64,000 nt of DNA from Helianthus annuus (taxonomy: Eukaryota; Streptophyta; Magnoliopsida; Asterales; Asteraceae), in assembly GCF_002127325.2 (NCBI RefSeq), contig NC_035445.2:78666815-78730814 (forward strand). The letters are read 5' to 3'. How positions within the stretch are numbered: position 1 is the stretch's first letter; the number at the start of each line of letters is the position of its first letter. This document shows, piece by piece, positions 35,231-46,448 of the stretch. The translations under genes were made by a program, and so were the position numbers. The notes under the pieces are model-generated. The model had not been told where the DNA came from. It worked only from the letters and a program-made list of their open reading frames with translations, and made no database searches.

Positions 35231-35948
35231 TGTTAGGGCTGGATTTTTGTGATACATGATCCTTACATGTGATCTTAACCAGTGATCCTTGTTTCTTTAG
35301 CAGATAGTGATCCTCAGCAGGACTTCAGGATCAGGATCATGGACCATCCCAGGATCCTCATGCTAACAGTTACCTTCATTGAATTAAATGTTGTTTTGCA
35401 GGAACATCTAGCAGGATCCGCTCTTAGCATCACAATCAAAGGACGCGTCTTTACAATTATAGCATGTGCTTAATCGGAGATGGACGTTGCAAAGGATATG
35501 GAAACTTGGCATGATTTAAGGGCGACAATTTAGGCTAGATTTGCTTTTATTTCTAAAGGGGTAATGAGCTGATTATTAGTCTTTTTACCTAAAATAGGTC
35601 ACCTACACTTGTATATATAGACACTCTTCCCCCTTCGGAAGAACACACAACACAATTCTCACACGCTTAGACACTCGAAACTATAGTGATCCTTGTACTC
35701 AGCTCATTATCATCCGAAGTTGTAACCATATTTTGATATATTAAAGTTGGTGATCGGTAGTTGCCATCACCCGAGGTTTTTTATGCCGGAGATCATACAT
35801 TGATCAAGGGCTTTTTCCTCGTATAAATCATTGTGTCTTTGCATATTACATACTAAAGTGATCCTTTACTCTTTCAATAAACCAAGCATCATTCCCCGTT
35901 TACTTAGAGTTTGGTTGCATTATCCTTGTGTGATTTTTGACCAAAACA
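35231..35948 (+). mobile_element. 5' LTR of F
   Basis: 718 bp, TGTTAGGG to CCAAAACA, with a TATATATAG box at 35612-35620. Closest in length to the E LTR; clearly different from the 729-bp G LTRs. Confidence 0.9.
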
Positions 35949-35951
35949 GTT

Positions 35952-35968
35952 TGGCGCCCACCGTGGGG
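35952..35968 (+). other. Primer binding site of F
   Basis: TGGCGCCCACCGTGGGG, three bases past the LTR end. Confidence 0.8.
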
Positions 35969-36025
35969 CAATTGGTGCTTCATTCATAAGAAAACTTTCT
36001 GTTCGAAATCATTTCAAAGAGTTAC

Positions 36026-38617
36026 ATGGCTTCGTCATTGAAGAATACATCCACAGCGATGTCGGCAGTCAATTCATCTACTGGCATTCCACCTTTGCCT
36101 CCACCACCAGCTGGATCTCAGAAAAATGCTGAGAAGAGACCAACTTCTATATCCTCTAAACCATCATCTTCTGCTCTAACTTCTTCTGTTCCCAGTACTA
36201 GTGATATATTTACTTTGATTTTGCAGATGAGGGATCATATGCAGCAGCAGGATGAAACTAATGACAGGATCCTCAGAGAAATCGGAGATCTCAAAAGGCA
36301 AAAGAAAACGGCAGAGGATCATTCCCCACTAATGCCCAAATCTTTGAATTTTGATACTCCAATGATTACTTCTCAGCCAACAGAGGTCCCAGACATACAA
36401 TATATGGGTGGATCAAGAGGAGTGCATTTCAGCCCAGCAACAATGACTCAGGCATCAGGATCATATTTTCAACCGGCGGGATCCTACGCCCAGCATTCGG
36501 GATCCTTCATGAGCTTAGGATCCTCCTTTGTCCCTGGATCATCCCAGGTTCAAGGATCCTCCTTCGTTCCGGGATCATCCCAGGTTCAAGGATCCTCCTT
36601 TGTTCCAAGATCATCCCAGGTTCAAGGATCCTCCTTCGTTCCGGGATCGTCTCAGATACCAGGATCCTTCCAGATGCCAGGTTCCCTAAAAAGTTTGCAA
36701 ACAGGAAGTCTAGATGTCCATCAAGGGGACTTCATTCCAATACAGACCATTGCTTCCACTGGTCCCTCCGTTATCCCAGAATCCCAGCAATATGGATTCA
36801 CACCCAATGTTCCTAACTTGAACCCGATGGGAGGTAACACCTTAAATAATTATCCTACCACTAACCATGGATTCGTGCAGGATACAGGTATCAATCATGC
36901 TATGGCCAGGGAGTTACAGAAGCTGAAGGATATGATATCAAGTGTTCCAGGGGTAGTCAAGCCTATCCCGGAGATTGCAGATGGGAGCCATAAGGTATCT
37001 CGTTTTGCACCACCAATTTGTGATGCAGAGGTACCAAAAAGGTTCCATATCCCTACTATGAAGCTGTATGATGGTACAACGGATCCTGAGGAGCACATAA
37101 CACAATACAGGGAGAGGATGGAGATCAACCCAATCCCAGAAAAGTTAAAGGAAGCATGCTTATGTAAAGGATTTGGATCCACCCTTACTGGATCAGCTCT
37201 TAAATGGCTGCTAAGTCTTTCCCCTTACTCTATCACTTCATTTGCTAATTTAGTTAATTTATTCAATAACCAATTCTCTTGTAGTAGAAAATTTGAAAGA
37301 TTAACTAGTGATTTATATAGGGTAACTCAAAGTCATAATGAATCATTAAGGGATTATATAACTAAATTTAGTAAAGAATCCTTGGACATTCCCAACTTGG
37401 ATATGGCTACGGCTGTTGAAGCCTTCAAAATGGGACTGCTTAAGGATTCATTGTTCTATGATGATCTTGTTATGACACCATGCAGGAATCTAGATGAAGT
37501 AAGAACTCGGGCACTCAGGTTCATCCGGCTAGAGGATGACAAGAGGATCCTGGAGAGACAAGTGGGATCCTCAAAACAGGAGAAGCAAGGATCCTCCTTC
37601 AAGAACAATAAATTCAAATCCTACCATAGAAATGACAACCAGAATGTGCATACTGTTGACCAAGAAGAGGATGATGAAGATTATCCTCCAATCTCCGAAT
37701 ATTGTTTTTCCGTTGATAATCATGAACTAATCCTTGCAATGCAGAATCTAGGAGAAAAAGCTAGGTGGCCCAGGAAGAATGATAAACCATCCGGGACTAA
37801 AGACAAGTCAAAATGGTGTGCATACCATGAGGATTTCGGGCATCTAACTGAAGAATGCATAGCTTTAAGAAAAGAAATTGGATATCTGTTAAGCAAGGGG
37901 CATCTAAAAGAATTGTTGGGAAGAAAAAAGCAAAGGACTCAGGATCCTGAAAGGATCCCTGAAAAGGCTCCAGCCCCTCCGGCGAATGCACAAGTGATCA
38001 ACTTTATTTCCGGAGGATCAGACATCTGTGGTACATCCTTCTCGGCGGCCAAAAGGCATGCAAAGGAAGCAAAAATGGATAATGGAGAGAGACCTATTCG
38101 AACATCAAGTGTCTCAGAAGGAAAGACGATAACGTTTGATGAGGATGATCGCATTAACATCCAGGATCCTCATCATAATAGTTTAGTTATTACTCTCTTT
38201 ATCTCTAACCATTTTGTCCGCAGGATCCTTATCGACGGAGGAAGCTCAGTGAACATTATCCAGCTTGATGTTCTGAAGAAAATGGGTATCCCAGAATCAG
38301 ACATCACACCAAGATCCTCCGTGCTTGTAGGATTCAGTGGAGAAACGAAGAAAACTCTGGGGGACATCAAACTCCCAATCTACGAGGATGGATTACATAA
38401 TTATCAAAAATTTTGTGTTATTGACTGTTTATCTTGTTGCAATGTTATCCTTGGCAGGCCCTGGATACATGATATGAAAGCAGTCCCATCCACCTATCAT
38501 CAATGTGTGAAACTCCCTAGCCCATGGGGGATAATCAAGATCGACAGTGATCAGCAGGAGGCTAAGGATTGTTATACCTCATCCATGAAGCCAATCTCGA
38601 AGCCAAGGGAGCAATAG
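36026..38617 (+). CDS. gag: F Gag and aspartic protease, intact
   Basis: 863 codons from ATG 36026 to TAG 38615-38617, no internal stop. The N-terminal third is Ser/Pro/Gln-rich with a four-unit GSSFVPGSSQVQ repeat (36518-36661). The Gag core (PKRFHIPTMKLYDGTTDPEE, SALKWLLSLSPYSITSF) would assemble the particle. A variant zinc knuckle CX2HX4HX4C (WCAYHEDFGHLTEEC) would bind RNA. The protease site is LIDGGSSVNII. The stop sits in the CAA-TAG-CAA-TTA context, so a small share of readthrough into RT-integrase is expected by analogy. Confidence 0.92.
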   Translation: MASSLKNTSTAMSAVNSSTGIPPLPPPPAGSQKNAEKRPTSISSKPSSSALTSSVPSTSDIFTLILQMRDHMQQQDETNDRILREIGDLKRQKKTAEDHSPLMPKSLNFDTPMITSQPTEVPDIQYMGGSRGVHFSPATMTQASGSYFQPAGSYAQHSGSFMSLGSSFVPGSSQVQGSSFVPGSSQVQGSSFVPRSSQVQGSSFVPGSSQIPGSFQMPGSLKSLQTGSLDVHQGDFIPIQTIASTGPSVIPESQQYGFTPNVPNLNPMGGNTLNNYPTTNHGFVQDTGINHAMARELQKLKDMISSVPGVVKPIPEIADGSHKVSRFAPPICDAEVPKRFHIPTMKLYDGTTDPEEHITQYRERMEINPIPEKLKEACLCKGFGSTLTGSALKWLLSLSPYSITSFANLVNLFNNQFSCSRKFERLTSDLYRVTQSHNESLRDYITKFSKESLDIPNLDMATAVEAFKMGLLKDSLFYDDLVMTPCRNLDEVRTRALRFIRLEDDKRILERQVGSSKQEKQGSSFKNNKFKSYHRNDNQNVHTVDQEEDDEDYPPISEYCFSVDNHELILAMQNLGEKARWPRKNDKPSGTKDKSKWCAYHEDFGHLTEECIALRKEIGYLLSKGHLKELLGRKKQRTQDPERIPEKAPAPPANAQVINFISGGSDICGTSFSAAKRHAKEAKMDNGERPIRTSSVSEGKTITFDEDDRINIQDPHHNSLVITLFISNHFVRRILIDGGSSVNIIQLDVLKKMGIPESDITPRSSVLVGFSGETKKTLGDIKLPIYEDGLHNYQKFCVIDCLSCCNVILGRPWIHDMKAVPSTYHQCVKLPSPWGIIKIDSDQQEAKDCYTSSMKPISKPREQ
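38615..38617 (+). promoter_or_regulatory. Readthrough-type UAG in F
   Basis: CAATAGCAATTACAG, the same 15 bases as the well-known leaky stop of tobacco mosaic virus (established knowledge). The same frame continues open into RT with no ATG before the conserved region. Confidence 0.78.
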
Positions 38618-40768
38618 CAATTACAGTATCCTCCGAGGAATGTCTTGGAGGCAAGGGAACAAGATGTGGACGAAATCCTCTTGGATCCTAGTGATCCTGA
38701 ATCAAAAATCTATATCGGATCAGGGATCCTTGGCAAAATGAAAGAAGACATAATATCCTTCCTCAAAAGAAGAAAATCTACCTTTGCATGGAAGCACGAA
38801 GATATGACAGGTATATCTAAGGATATCATCACTCATAAACTTGGCATTGACAGGTCTATCAAACCAATCCATCAAAAAAGGAGGAAGTTTGCACCAGAAA
38901 GGAATGCCATTATCCAAGAAGAAGTAGAGAGACTACTTCGAGCAGGTATGATTAGAGAAGTAAAATATCCAAAATGGTTAGCCAATGTGGTCGTTGTCCA
39001 AAAGAAAAACGGAAAGTGGAGGGTATGTGTCGATTTCACTGATCTGAATAAGGCATGTCCCAAGGATCCTTTCCCATTACCCCACATTGACTCCATGGTG
39101 GATGCAACGGCGGGGCATGAACTGTTGACCTTTATGGATGCATCATCTGGATTCCAACAAATTCAGATGGAACCATCCGACCAAGAGAATACGGCCTTTA
39201 TGACCCCAACCGGTTTGTATTGTTATATTGCCATGCCTTTTGGACTAAGAAATGCAGGTGCAACATATCAAAGGCTGGTGAATATGATGTTCAAAGATCA
39301 AATTGGACAAACTATGGAAGTATACATAGATGATATGGTAGTCAAATCAAAGAAAGCTGAGGATCACCTAAGGGATTTGGAAGAAGCATTTGATATCCTT
39401 GATAATTATAACATGAAGCTTAATCCTTCAAAATGCCACTTTGGTGTTAAGGCAGGTAAATTCCTAGGATATATGGTAACTCAGAGGGGCATTGAAGCAA
39501 GCCCGGAGCAAATTAAAGCACTGGTGAATATCAAATCCCCTGCCAATGCTAAGGATGTGCAAAGGCTAACAGGCAGGATAGCAGCTTTAAAGAAGTTCAT
39601 ATCAAAATCCTCAGAAAGATGTAAAGAATTTTATGATATCCTAAGGAAAAACAAGAAATTTGAATGGACTGAAAAGCATGAGAATGCTTTACAAGCCCTT
39701 AAAGAATATATGTCCTCAGCACCAGCATTAATGAAACCCGGAAAAGGAGATGTGTTATCCTTATACCTAGCGGTATCCTCAACCGCTGTAAGTGTTGTCC
39801 TTGTTAAGGATCACGAAGGTACACAACATCCTATTTACTATGTAAGTAAGAGTTTGCTTGATGCAGAATCCAGGTACTCACACCTTGAGAAACTTATTCT
39901 TGCACTAATTATGGCATCAACTAAGTTAAGACATTATTTTGAAACTCATACTATCGTTGTTAGAACTAATTTTCCAATCAAGAATGTCCTCAGGAAACCA
40001 GAGATGTCCGGAAGAATGGCTAAGTGGGCAGTAAAGCTTAGTGCCCATGATATAAGATACGAGCCTAGAACAGCAATCAAATCCCAAGCACTAGCTGACT
40101 TTGTGGCTGATTTCAGTAGTGATCTACAAAAGGAAGCAGAATTGGAAGTCCAGCAGCTGGATGAGACCAAGGATCCTTGGATACTACACACTGATGGATC
40201 CTCAAATGTCAAGGGCACAGGGCTCGGGATACTACTAAAATCGCCACAGGGGGACATAATACCCCACTCCATAGCCTGTGAGTTCCAAGCAACTAACAAT
40301 GAGGCTGAATATGAAGCCTTAATTGCTGGCTTGCAAATTGCTAAGGATATGGGGGTGAAATATCTTAAAGTATATGTGGACTCATTATTGATCACCAATC
40401 ACTTTAATGGATCCTATGCTGTTAAAGGTGAAAAACTAACCAAATATTTAGAGATAGTCAAGGAATTGGCACTCTCTTTTGTCTCTTTCAGCTTAACACA
40501 GGTACCAAGGGAGGAGAACACAGAAGCTGATGCATTGGCCAACCTAGGATCATCCTTGAAGATTCCAGAAGATATAAGTATCCCTATCATCCATATCCTG
40601 GCTCCTGCTATTGAAAATCAGGTGGCCATGGAAATAGAAGAGGATACTGCAGTGATCCCTAGTGAAGAAGCTCAATCTTATTCAGGATCATGGATCTCAC
40701 CAATCATGAGATACTTGCAATACGGGGAGATTCCGATGGGAGAAAATCCTAGAGCTTTCAGGATTAAG
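38618..40768 (+). CDS. pol: F pol: RT and dual RNase H, ends at scrambled junction
   Basis: Open and in frame with gag. N-terminal [14 protein letters not shown] linker, then RT with [10 protein letters not shown] and YIDDMVV, the RT-linked RNase H-like region, and the archaeal-type RNase H ([33 protein letters not shown]). It stays homologous to G until the FRIK residues (40768), then runs into an out-of-order integrase piece and stops at 40780. The residues between FRIK and the integrase HHCC finger are missing. Confidence 0.88.
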
Positions 40769-40915
40769 TTGGGGAATTAAGATGATAACATCAACACCAG
40801 TCCATCCACAAGCCAATGGTCAAGCAGAATCATCCAACAAGATCATCATCAACAATCTGAAGAAGAAGCTAGGATCCAAGAAGGGGAAGTGGGCCAAGGA
40901 ATTGCCTTATGTGCT
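40769..40915 (+). other. pol: Out-of-order integrase fragment at the F junction
   Basis: 147 bp matching the part of the integrase that follows CDSW ([20 protein letters not shown] to ELPYVL). The normal copy of this part lies about 550 bp further on at 41313-41457. It replaces the upstream integrase sequence. It does not exactly match the F, E, G or H copy, so it probably came from another family member. Junctions share only two or three bases (AG left, CT right). Confidence 0.85.
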
Positions 40916-41916
<1,001 letters not shown>

Positions 41917-42587
41917 ACATGATCCTTCATGCATGTGATCCTTACATTAAAGTATCCTTGAAGGATCCCGGTGATATCAGTGATCCTTACTCTGGTAATA
42001 TGCTTATCCTAGAAACTATTACATTTCCTTACTTTTTACCTAAGGATGAGGATCACGAATCCCTCATCCTCTTCTCACGAACCATTTGAGTTATGTTAGT
42101 TCAGGTATCCTCCGCATATCGTCAAAGATCTTCGAAAGCACCGCAAGTCTTTGGGTCCAACCCCAGTTATCCTTGGGATTATCCCCAGTTTTCGCCAGTA
42201 GCGCACGATGATCCTGGTATAGTTCACGTCTTTGGGACCAGTACCCACTTCCGGGGCTGACAACCTCATCGTACTGGCTATACCCAGGATCCTCCGTATA
42301 ATGGTAGACGTACCATACATCCGTTCCTAAGGTTTCTAACGTTTTCACGTTAGCTAAGGTTTTGACATTTTCATGTCACTAAGTTTGGATAGTCGCCAGT
42401 AAGGGCCATACTCCAGTTTACATACGATCCTTTGGGCTTGTCCCCAGTTATCCTTTGGGCTTGTCCCCAGTTATCCTTTGGGCTTGTCCCCAGTGATCCT
42501 CCGGGATCATCCTCAGTTATCCTTTGGGCATGTCCCCAGCTACTAATTTATCTTTTACATTGGCTTAGTCCCAAGATATGTTCCTTC
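41917..42587. other. F spacer with 23-bp minisatellite, 3' part deleted
   Basis: Nearly identical to G 58828-59463, except that F keeps a roughly 33-bp stretch that G lacks near 42380. Five 23-bp units of the GGGCTTGTCCCCAG type lie at about 42424-42541. The aORF-strand GNRA hairpins are at 42337-42352 and 42364-42377. At 42587 it jumps directly into exon 4 of the antisense gene, a deletion of about 1.07 kb compared with G. Confidence 0.78.
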
Positions 42588-43753
42588 AACATGCCCATTT
42601 GTTGAAGGTCGGCGATTTGGCTTTCCTGATCCTCGACATGGCCAAGGTAGGTCTCTACTTCAGCAAGTTTCTGCAAAAAGGAAAAAGGTAAGATCAGGAC
42701 CAGGTGATCCTCAAAGAAACAGAATACACAGACAGAATACTCAAGTAGGATAGCCAACAGGGGCAATGATCCTTACTTCATTAACATAATCAAGAAACTG
42801 CTGGCAGAGCAGGGGAAATCTTTGGAGATCCTCAGAAGTCTTTCTCTTCTTTCCCTTACCCCTAACAGGTGCTTTAGGGGCCGAAGCAGAGGGACTGGCA
42901 ACAGAAGTCTTCTTTCTTGAAGACTTGACATTGGCAAGATCATCAATCCCAAACTTGGAGGCAGACTTGGCAGACTTAGCAGATTTCTCAGCGCCTACAC
43001 AATCAAAACAAGATAAGTTTCCTAACTAATTTAACAGTCTTGCATAGAACTTACTTTTTGATAAGGATACTTACTTGACATTGTGGCAGATGCGGAGGAT
43101 ACTTCTTGTGAATCTTGGATGGTGACTTGAATACTTCTGGTCTCAGGATCAAGCTTTTTGAAAGCTAAAACTCTCTCTCTTGCAGCAGGGGTTAACTTGA
43201 GATGAGCAACGGATATAGCTGAAAAAACACAAAAGACAAAGGAAACATTAGTGATCTTCATCATAAGAAACAAGTCTGATGGTGATCCTTCCAGGATCCT
43301 CTATCCTACCATGAGTAGCCCACTCCTTGGGCAGATCCTTCCCGTTAGGGATGGTATCCCTCCTAACAAAGAAGAATCGTCGCTTCCAGTTGGTATCATT
43401 TTTGGTGACCTTAAAAACAGGGTGATCCTCCCCAGCTTTCCGTTTCAGCAAATATCGATAGGAACCAAACGTGGTAAGATCATAAAGCTCAGCCAGCTCT
43501 GCCATCCCTAAGTCAATCCCCTCCTGCTCGATGATCCTCTCGAAGGTATACAAAACCCTCCAGATCATCGGCATGGCTTGGATATAAGATATGCCGGTTA
43601 AGGAAAAGAAGGATTGGGTGAAGGCTGGAAAAGGATACGAATATCCTATGGTAAACGGAGTTGCAGGAAAAGCCACCCAGGTGTCGGAAACAAAATCGCT
43701 TAAAACGGTGGAAGTGAATGACTTGAAGATAGCATCCGCCGGAAAACAGTGAC
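42588..43753 (-). pseudogene. F antisense gene, truncated at both ends
   Basis: On the minus strand, exon 1 starts only at CFPADAIFKSF (43753 down to 43310). Exons 2 (43218-43075, 144 nt) and 3 (42994-42777, 218 nt) are whole with GT-AG borders. Exon 4 (from 42670) is cut at 42588 after about 27 codons. The first 20-odd residues, the rest of the coiled coil and the acidic tail are gone. An open frame reaching 43823 is a chance fusion with the antisense of an integrase. Confidence 0.85.
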
Positions 43754-43755
43754 TT

Positions 43756-44791
43756 TTGTGGAAACCACACTGGGGGCAGGGCATTGTTCTCAAGGATCTT
43801 AAGGACAGGATACTACTGGCCAACTATGAAAAGGGATGCTGTGGAGTATGCTAAGAAGTGTGATCCTTGTCAAAGACACAGCAATATCCTTCATCAGCCG
43901 GCTGAATTTCTACATCCTATACCATCCTCTTGGCCATTTATGAGATGGGGGATGGATATAGTTGGCAAGCTCCCTAAGGCACCTGGTGGAAAAGTGTTCA
44001 TGCTTGCTATGACTGACTACTTCTCCAAGTGGATAGAGGCTGAAGCTTTTGCCCAAGTCAGAGAAAAGGAAGTTATATCCTTTATTAAGAGAAATATTAT
44101 AACTAGATTTGGCATTCCTTCCGAAATCGTATGTGATAATGGTTCCCAATTCATTGGGAGCAGGACTACTACCTTTTGTGACAGCTGGGGGATGAAGATG
44201 ATAACATCAACACCAGTCCACCCACAAGCTAATGGTCAAGCAGAATCATCCAACAAGATCATCATCAACAATCTGAAGAAGAAACTTGGATCCAAGAAGG
44301 GGAAATGGGCAGAGAAATTGCCTTATGTGCTTTGGGCTGACAGGACAACTCCCAAGAATGCTACTGGTCAAACACACTTCTCTTTGGTGTTTGGGGCAGA
44401 ATCAGTGATCCCAACAGAAATGGTGGTTCCAACTGCTAGAACAAGTACCCGTGATCCTGAGGAGAATGATGCAAACCTGGCTCAAGACTTGGATACTATT
44501 GAGGAAATCAGGGATCTGGCTAGGATAAGGATGGCTAGCTACCAACAAAGAATGGCTGGTGCCTACAACAAAAATGTCAGGATAAGGAAATTCCAAGTTG
44601 GGGATATGGTGTTGAGAAAAGCATTCCAGAATACCATCAATCCTGCTGATGGGAAATTGGCACCGAAATGGGAAGGCCCTTATTTGATTGAAGCCGAAGC
44701 AGGAAAGGGGGCATATAGATTGCTAACCATGGAAGGAAATTTGTTACCAAGAGCCTGGAATGCTGTCCACTTAAAGAAATATTTCATGTGA
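43756..44791 (+). pseudogene. pol: Integrase piece, assigned to element E
   Basis: It begins inside the HHCC finger (GNHTGGRALF) and runs open to LLPRAWNAVHLKKYFM and TGA at 44791. Catalytic residues are all present. Variants such as TTTFCDSWGMKM and EENDANLAQ set it apart from F, G and H. It is the first sequence after the broken end of F, in the same direction, so it most simply is E resuming with about 300-400 bp lost. It could instead be a further family member joined by recombination. Confidence 0.75.
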
Positions 44792-45397
44792 GCAGGATCC
44801 TTCTGGCACATATGATCCTTACATTAGAAGTATCCTTCAAGGATCCCTGAAGTATCGATGATCCTTACTCTGGTAATGTCCTAAGCTTGAACTCTTATTT
44901 ACATATTCTCTTATTTAAGGATAAGGATCATGTATCCTTCATCCTTCTCTCACGAGATTTTGAGTTCTGATAGTCCAGGTATCCTTAGCAAATTGTCGAC
45001 AATCTTCAGAAGCAATTCAGATCCTTGGGTTCAACCCAAGTTATCCTTTGGGCTTGTCCCCAGTTATCCTTGGGCTTGTCCCCAGTTTCCGCCTGTAGCG
45101 CACGATGATCCCGGTATAGTTCACGTCTTTGGGACCAGTACTCGCTTTAGGGGCTGATAATTCCATCGTACTGGCTATACCTAGGATCCTACGTATAATG
45201 GTAGACGTACCATACATCCGTTCCTAAGGTTTCTAATGTTTTCACGTTAGTTAAGGTTTTGGCATTTTCATGTCACTAAGTTTGGATAGTCGCCAGTGAG
45301 GGCCATACTCCAGTTTACATACGATCCTTGGGCTTGTCCCCAGTTATCCTTTGGGCTTGTCCCCAGTTATCCTTTGGGCTTGTCCCCAGTTACTAAC
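44792..45397. other. E spacer, cut by H
   Basis: Non-coding. Homologous to the F and G spacers, with 23-bp GGGCTTGTCCCCAG units at about 45042-45085 and 45322-45392. Ends with CTAAC (45393-45397), the expected left target copy of H. Confidence 0.72.
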
Positions 45398-46125
45398 TGT
45401 TTTGGTCAAAAATCACACAAGGATAATGTAACCAAACTTTATGTAAACGGGGTATGATGCTTGGTTAATTATAAAAGTAAAGGATCACTTTTGTGAGAAA
45501 TATGCAAAGACACAATGATTTATACAAGGAAAAAGCCCTTGATCAATGTATGATCTCCGGCGTAAAAAACCTCGGGTGATGGCAACTACCGATCACCAAC
45601 TTCAATATATGAAAAATATAGTTACAACTTCGGATGATAATGAGCTGAGTACAAGGATCACTATAGTTTCGAGTGTCTAAGCGTGTGAGAATTGTGTTGT
45701 GTGTCGTCGTGTGTTCTTCCAAATGAGGAAGAGTGGTATTTATATAAGTGTAGGTGACCTATTTTAGGTAAAAAGACTAATAATCAGCTCATTACCCCTT
45801 TAGAAATAAAAGACAATCTAGCCTAAATTGCCGCCCTTAAATCAAGCTAAGTTTCCATATCCTTTGCAACGTCTATCTCTGATTAAGCTAATGCCATAAT
45901 TGTGAAGACGCGTCCCTTGGTTATGATGCTAAGAGCGGATCCTGCTAGTCATTCCTGCAAAACAACATTAAATTCAACGAAAGCAACTGTTAGCATGAGG
46001 ATCCTATGATGGTCCGTGATCCTGATCCTGGAAGTCTGCTGAGGATCACTATCTGCCAAAGAAACAAGGATCACTGGTTAGGATCACATGTAAGGATCAT
46101 GTATAATAAAAATCCAGCCCTAACA
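45398..46125 (-). mobile_element. 3' LTR of H
   Basis: 728 bp; plus-strand ends TGTTTTGG and CCCTAACA, i.e. TGTTAGGG to CCAAAACA on the minus strand. The TATA region TATATAAATA is at 45737-45746 (minus). The complement of the polypurine tract follows at once. Confidence 0.9.
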
Positions 46126-46140
46126 ATTGCCCCCAAAATA
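46126..46140 (-). other. Polypurine tract of H
   Basis: The minus strand reads TATTTTGGGGGCAAT before the LTR, identical to the G tract (62114-62127) read in its own direction. Confidence 0.8.
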
Positions 46141-46281
46141 TAAGGAGTTTATTGTAAATTAATGAGTTATATTTTGCTCTGATCTTATCTTCAACGGACT
46201 ACTCGGATAACTAGCCGTTATCAGCGAACTAGCCGTTGTGATCATTACGTCATAGATGTGACAATCCCTGCAAATCATGAT

Positions 46282-46289
46282 TATAAATA
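46282..46289 (+). promoter_or_regulatory. TATA box of the H antisense gene
   Basis: TATAAATA lies 160 bp before the antisense ATG and about 155 bp from the LTR border. The G copy has the same box at the matching place (61973-61980). This suggests that the antisense gene has its own promoter, independent of the LTR. Confidence 0.6.
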
Positions 46290-46448
46290 GGAGATAGGGT
46301 TGGGATCACTCTGCATTTAAATTCAGGATATACTCCCTTTATAATCTCCACCGAAGATTGACCAGGTATTCTCTTCTTCTTTCTTTCCTTTCTTCCTTCT
46401 CTTGCTCTGTTTTTTCTGCTTTTACTCTGTTTCTGTTCCACCACGAGT

